64,000 nucleotides of DNA from Thermoanaerobaculia bacterium (GTDB taxonomy: Bacteria > Acidobacteriota > Thermoanaerobaculia > Gp7-AA8): NCBI GenBank assembly GCA_017883205.1, contig JADGNZ010000020.1:43309-107308 (forward strand), in the 5' to 3' direction. The translations under genes were made by a program, and so were the position numbers. Below the pieces are notes generated by a model. That model saw nothing but the letters and a program-made list of their open reading frames with translations. It ran no database searches and was not told the origin of the DNA. The first letter of the stretch is position 1. Each line of letters opens with the position of its first letter. Of this stretch, positions 60,841 through 64,000 are shown one piece after another.

Positions 60841-63800
60841 GGCCCTCTTCGGCGAACTCCATCGCTGCGTTCAACGCGTCGGTGAAGTCGGCGACCTTGA
60901 TTGGTTTCGTGAGGTAGCGGAAGAAGCCGGCTTCGAGGCCTTTCTCGATGTCGCGCGGGATGGCGTTCGCGCTCAGGGCGACGACCGGAATGTGCGATGT
61001 GCTCTTGTCTTCGCGCAGGATCTTCAGGGCGTCGATGCCGCTGATGCCGGGAAGGTTGATATCCATCAGGATCACGTCGGGCTGACAGGTGCGGGCAAGC
61101 TCGACGCCGCGGATGCCATCGATGGCACTCAGGAGCCGGACATCGTGACGCCGGGCCACGAGCTTCTCGATCAGCTTGAGATTCGCAGGGTTGTCTTCCA
61201 CGTAGAGCAGAGTTCGCATGTGCGGGCCCGTCGCGACCGCCGTTGGTGAGGCTGCGGTGATCTCAATCCGAGGGGGGAGTGTGAGCGGTGCGGTCGAGGA
61301 CAGCTCGATCCAGAAGACGCTTCCCCTCCCGACCGTGCTCTCCACACCGATGACGCCGTTCATCAACTCGACGAGGCGTTTGCTGACGACGAGGCCGATG
61401 CCGGTGCCCTCCTCAGTGTTGCTCTCCTGGCCGAGGCGGTTGAAGGGCTGGAAAAGCTGGGAGAGTTTTTCCGGAGTCAATCCGGCGCCGGTATCGGTGA
61501 CCGTCATGCGGACGTTGCCCGGTGTGCTCGATGCGCAGCAGTCGACGATAACGGATCCTCCCACCTCGTTGTACTTGATGGCGTTGGTGAGAAGGTTGAT
61601 CAGAACCTGCTTGATTCGCGTCCGGTCGCCTCGTACCGAGTGAGGCTTGTCGAGGATGGGGAAAGTCATGTGGATCCCCCTTCTCTGCGCCAGCGGCTCG
61701 ATCATCGCCTGGCACTCGATCATCACCTCGGTCAGCGAGACCGGTTCCAGCGACATGGAGAGCTTTCCCGACTCGATCATGGCCAGATCGAGGATCTCGT
61801 TGATCAGGTCGAGCAGGTACCAGCCCGCGCTCAGGATCTGGCTGATGCTGTCGGTTTGTGCTTGCGTCGGCGGCGGCGAGTCGGACTCCATCAATTGCGC
61901 GAAGCCCAGGATGGCGTTGAGCGGGGAGCGAAGCTCGTGGCTCATGCTGGAAAGGAAGTCGGACTTGGCGAGATTGGCTTTTTCGGCGACGACCCGGGCG
62001 CTCTCCAGCTCGACGTTCTTCTCGTGCAGCACTTCATCCAGCCGTTTGCGCTCGGTTACGTCGCGCGCGGCCGCGAACACACCTTGCAGTCTCCGGTCGC
62101 GGTCGTAAAACGTGGTGGCGTTGTACGAGACATCCGTTTCCTTGCCGTCTCTGGCACGTGCGGTGAGCTCGTAGTTGGTGACTTTCGTTCCGGTCAGGAC
62201 GAGCTTGATGCCGGCTTCAGCGCGCTCCGGATCGGTGAAGTAATTCTTGAACGGCGCGCCGATCAGCTCGTCGCGCGTGCAGCCGGTCAGCGCCTCCATC
62301 TGCTTGTTGACGTCGGTGATGATTCCGGAGGGATCGGTTGTCATCAGAGCGTCGATGTTCGACTCGATGAGCGAGCGCGTGTAGAACTGCTGATCGCGCA
62401 GCCGCTGATCGAGCCGCTTCTGCTCCGCTTCGACCTGCTTGCGCGCCGTGTTGTCGGTACCGATGAGCAGGTAGCCGATGATCGCGTTCTGCACGTCGCG
62501 AAGCGCCGTGACCGAAACGATGGCCGGAAAGCGGCTCCCGTCTTTGCGGATGTAGGTCAGTTCGTAGATGTCTTCGATGCCGCGTGATGCCTTGAAGACA
62601 AGTGCCTCGAACCCTGGAGTGATGGGCGTCTCGAGCTCGCGGCTGAGCGCCGCGGCGCGCGCGATCACTTCTCCCGGATCGGAGATGTCGGCCGGCGTGA
62701 TCTTATCCATCACCTCGGCTGCTGCGTATCCGAGCATCCGCTCGGCGCCGACATTGAAGATCTGGATGACACCTTTCGCATCGGTGGCGATGCTCGAAAA
62801 GTTTGCGCTGTTGAAGATCGCGTTCTGCAGCGCACCTGCTTTGATGAGCGCTTCCTCCGCTTGTTTGCGCGCGGTATTGTCGGTGCCGATGAGCAGGTAG
62901 CCGATAATCGCGTTCTGCACGTCGCGCAGAGCGGTGACCGAGACGATGGCCGGAAAGCGGCTCCCGTCTTTGCGGATGTAGGTCAGCTCGTAGATGTCTT
63001 CGATGCCGCGCGATGCCTTGAAGACAAGTGCCTCGAAACCGGGAGTGATGGGCGTCTCGAGCTCGCGGCTGAGGGCCGCAGCGCGTGCGATCACCTCCTC
63101 CGGATCGGAGATGTCGGCCGGCGTGATCTTGTCCATCACCTCGGCGGCTGCATATCCGAGCATGCGCTCCGCGCCGACGTTGAAGATCTGGATGACACCT
63201 TTCGCATCGGTGGCGATACTCGAGAAGTTTGCGCTGTTGAAGATCGCGTTCTGCAGCGCTCCCGCTTTGATGAGCGCTTCCTCCGCCTGTTTGCGCGCGG
63301 TGTTGTCGGTGCCAATGAGCAGGTAGCCGATGATCGCGTTCTGCACGTCGCGCAGCGCGGTAACCGAGACGATGGCCGGAAAGCGGCTCCCGTCTTTGCG
63401 GATGTAGGTCAGCTCGTAGATGTCTTCGATGCCGCGTGATGCCTTGAAGACAAGTGCTTCGAAACCTGGAGTGATGGGCGTCTCGAGCTCGCGGCTCAAC
63501 GCGGTGGCGCGCGCGATCACTTCCTGGGGATCGGAGATGTCGGCGGGAGTGATCTTGTTCATCACCTCGGCGGCGGTGTAGCCAAGCATGCGCTCGGCGC
63601 CGACGTTGAAGATCTGAATGACGCCCTTCGCGTCGGTGGCAATGCTCGAGAAGTTGGCGCTGTTGAAAATCGCGGTCTGCAGGGCGCCCGCTTCACGCAA
63701 CGCCTCTTCCGCCCGCTGGCGCGCGGTATTGTCGGTGCCGATGAGCAGATACCCGATGATGGTGTCCTGGTCGTCGCGCAACGCAGTGACCGACACGACT

Positions 63801-64000
63801 GCCCCAAAGCGGCTGCCGTCCTTGCGGATGTAGGTCAGCTCGTAGATGTCCTCGATCCCGCGCGATGCCTTGAAGACCAGCGCTTCGAATCCCGGCGTGA
63901 TGGGAGTTCCGAGCTCAAGACTGAGCGCCGTGGCCCGTGCGATCACTTCCTGAGGATCGGAGATGTCTGCCGGTGTGATCTTGTTCATCACCTCGGCGGC
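60824..64000 (-). CDS. Hybrid sensor histidine kinase with tandem PAS repeats (5' end outside window)
   Basis: At least 1055 residues are visible; the 5' end lies beyond 64000. From the N-terminal side there are three or four nearly identical PAS-PAC modules (142 residues each, with NSANFSSIATDAKGVIQIFN and IVSVTALRDVQNAIIGYLL). A further PAS (NIDALMTTDPSGIITDVNKQM), a coiled coil, HisKA (SSMSHELRSPLNAILGFAQLM) and HATPase_c (LINLLTNAIKYNEVGG; DTGAGLTP; GTGIGLVVSKRL) follow. A C-terminal receiver has its Asp in DVILMDINLPGISG and Lys in YLTKPI. No membrane helix is seen in this part, suggesting cytoplasmic sensing. It is coupled to the downstream response regulator. Confidence 0.93.
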   Translation of the reverse strand, partial: AAEVMNKITPADISDPQEVIARATALSLELGTPITPGFEALVFKASRGIEDIYELTYIRKDGSRFGAVVSVTALRDDQDTIIGYLLIGTDNTARQRAEEALREAGALQTAIFNSANFSSIATDAKGVIQIFNVGAERMLGYTAAEVMNKITPADISDPQEVIARATALSRELETPITPGFEALVFKASRGIEDIYELTYIRKDGSRFPAIVSVTALRDVQNAIIGYLLIGTDNTARKQAEEALIKAGALQNAIFNSANFSSIATDAKGVIQIFNVGAERMLGYAAAEVMDKITPADISDPEEVIARAAALSRELETPITPGFEALVFKASRGIEDIYELTYIRKDGSRFPAIVSVTALRDVQNAIIGYLLIGTDNTARKQAEEALIKAGALQNAIFNSANFSSIATDAKGVIQIFNVGAERMLGYAAAEVMDKITPADISDPGEVIARAAALSRELETPITPGFEALVFKASRGIEDIYELTYIRKDGSRFPAIVSVTALRDVQNAIIGYLLIGTDNTARKQVEAEQKRLDQRLRDQQFYTRSLIESNIDALMTTDPSGIITDVNKQMEALTGCTRDELIGAPFKNYFTDPERAEAGIKLVLTGTKVTNYELTARARDGKETDVSYNATTFYDRDRRLQGVFAAARDVTERKRLDEVLHEKNVELESARVVAEKANLAKSDFLSSMSHELRSPLNAILGFAQLMESDSPPPTQAQTDSISQILSAGWYLLDLINEILDLAMIESGKLSMSLEPVSLTEVMIECQAMIEPLAQRRGIHMTFPILDKPHSVRGDRTRIKQVLINLLTNAIKYNEVGGSVIVDCCASSTPGNVRMTVTDTGAGLTPEKLSQLFQPFNRLGQESNTEEGTGIGLVVSKRLVELMNGVIGVESTVGRGSVFWIELSSTAPLTLPPRIEITAASPTAVATGPHMRTLLYVEDNPANLKLIEKLVARRHDVRLLSAIDGIRGVELARTCQPDVILMDINLPGISGIDALKILREDKSTSHIPVVALSANAIPRDIEKGLEAGFFRYLTKPIKVADFTDALNAAMEFAEEGHVLVH
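62430..64000. repeat. 426-bp tandem direct repeats encoding PAS modules
   Basis: The PAS-coding units repeat in register. For example, GCGCTGTTGAARATCGCG starts at 62805, 63231 and 63657, a 426-bp (142-codon) step. Units are highly similar at DNA level, more so than needed for protein similarity, implying recent duplication or gene conversion. Loss or gain of a unit keeps the reading frame. Confidence 0.88.

Noticed and set aside
1..64000. tRNA or rRNA genes
   Set aside because: I scanned intergenic gaps for tRNA-like cloverleaf signals (GTTCGAATC-type loops with matching stems) and saw none I could support.

Overview
The window is GC-rich DNA, and its gene content points to an Acidobacteriota-type soil bacterium. 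The indicators are a PknB-type kinase fused to a WD40/TolB propeller, a VWFA-related secreted protein, carboxypeptidase-regulatory-like secreted proteins, and many intergenic snap-back repeats. This is inferred from gene families; there is no rRNA in the window.

Layout. 1-8.9 kb: a 41-bp phased repeat array, a Phd-like antitoxin beside a broken PIN toxin, a basic DUF6496-type protein, a hydrolase/phosphoribosyltransferase pair, a kinase-WD40 protein, a fatty-acid desaturase and a zinc-ribbon protein. 9-18.7 kb: an SDR protein, a VWFA protein, DUF523, a patatin, a second 41-bp array, secreted proteins and an AT-richer orphan gene. 18.8-26.4 kb: a complete-looking minus-strand histidine operon, hisZ-G-D-C-B-H-A/F-IE. 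hisA and hisF are fused. The operon is preceded by a sigma70-like promoter, a leader peptide with five consecutive His codons, and a terminator, i.e. an attenuator. 26.4-28.2 kb: an anti-phage dCTP/dCMP deaminase gene with a one-base frameshift, plus a small downstream ORF. 28.4-39.7 kb: tyrS and a polysaccharide locus (sugar aminotransferase, rhomboid, rmlA, epimerase, Wzz-like protein, AsnB, NusG-like factor). 40-45 kb: a 21-bp phased array, a lipoprotein, and phosphoketolase with acetate kinase. 45.3-54.7 kb: an accessory island (below). 54.8-64 kb: a glycogen-debranching-type enzyme, a 21-bp phased array, a Vsr/restriction endonuclease/C5-methyltransferase cluster, and a response regulator with a multi-PAS hybrid kinase that runs off the window.

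Most interesting region. The island holds two copies of the same Xer-type tyrosine recombinase. Each is followed immediately by a short dyad site (GATAACTGAGGATTATCC after copy 1; GATAACTAGGAATTATC after copy 2). The same site recurs in inverted orientation 3.7 kb (copy 1) or 1.7 kb (copy 2) further on. Between each pair of inverted sites lie exactly two convergent genes whose 5' ends abut the sites. This is the geometry of a DNA-inversion switch: the recombinase and upstream signals stay fixed while one of two alternative genes is placed behind them. Module 1 would choose between a protein of unknown function and a PD-(D/E)xK nuclease-STAND NTPase-TPR protein, a domain set typical of NLR-like phage defence. 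Module 2 would choose between a CDP-alcohol phosphatidyltransferase and a multi-pass membrane protein. The two modules use different 7-nt spacers, which should keep them independent. Module 2 has split a MocR-type gene, so it is a mobile unit.

A second theme is four unrelated-sequence intergenic arrays (about 68-380, 14441-14696, 39972-40502 and 56766-57250). All share a spacing of 20-21 bp or its double (41 bp), i.e. about two or four DNA helical turns.
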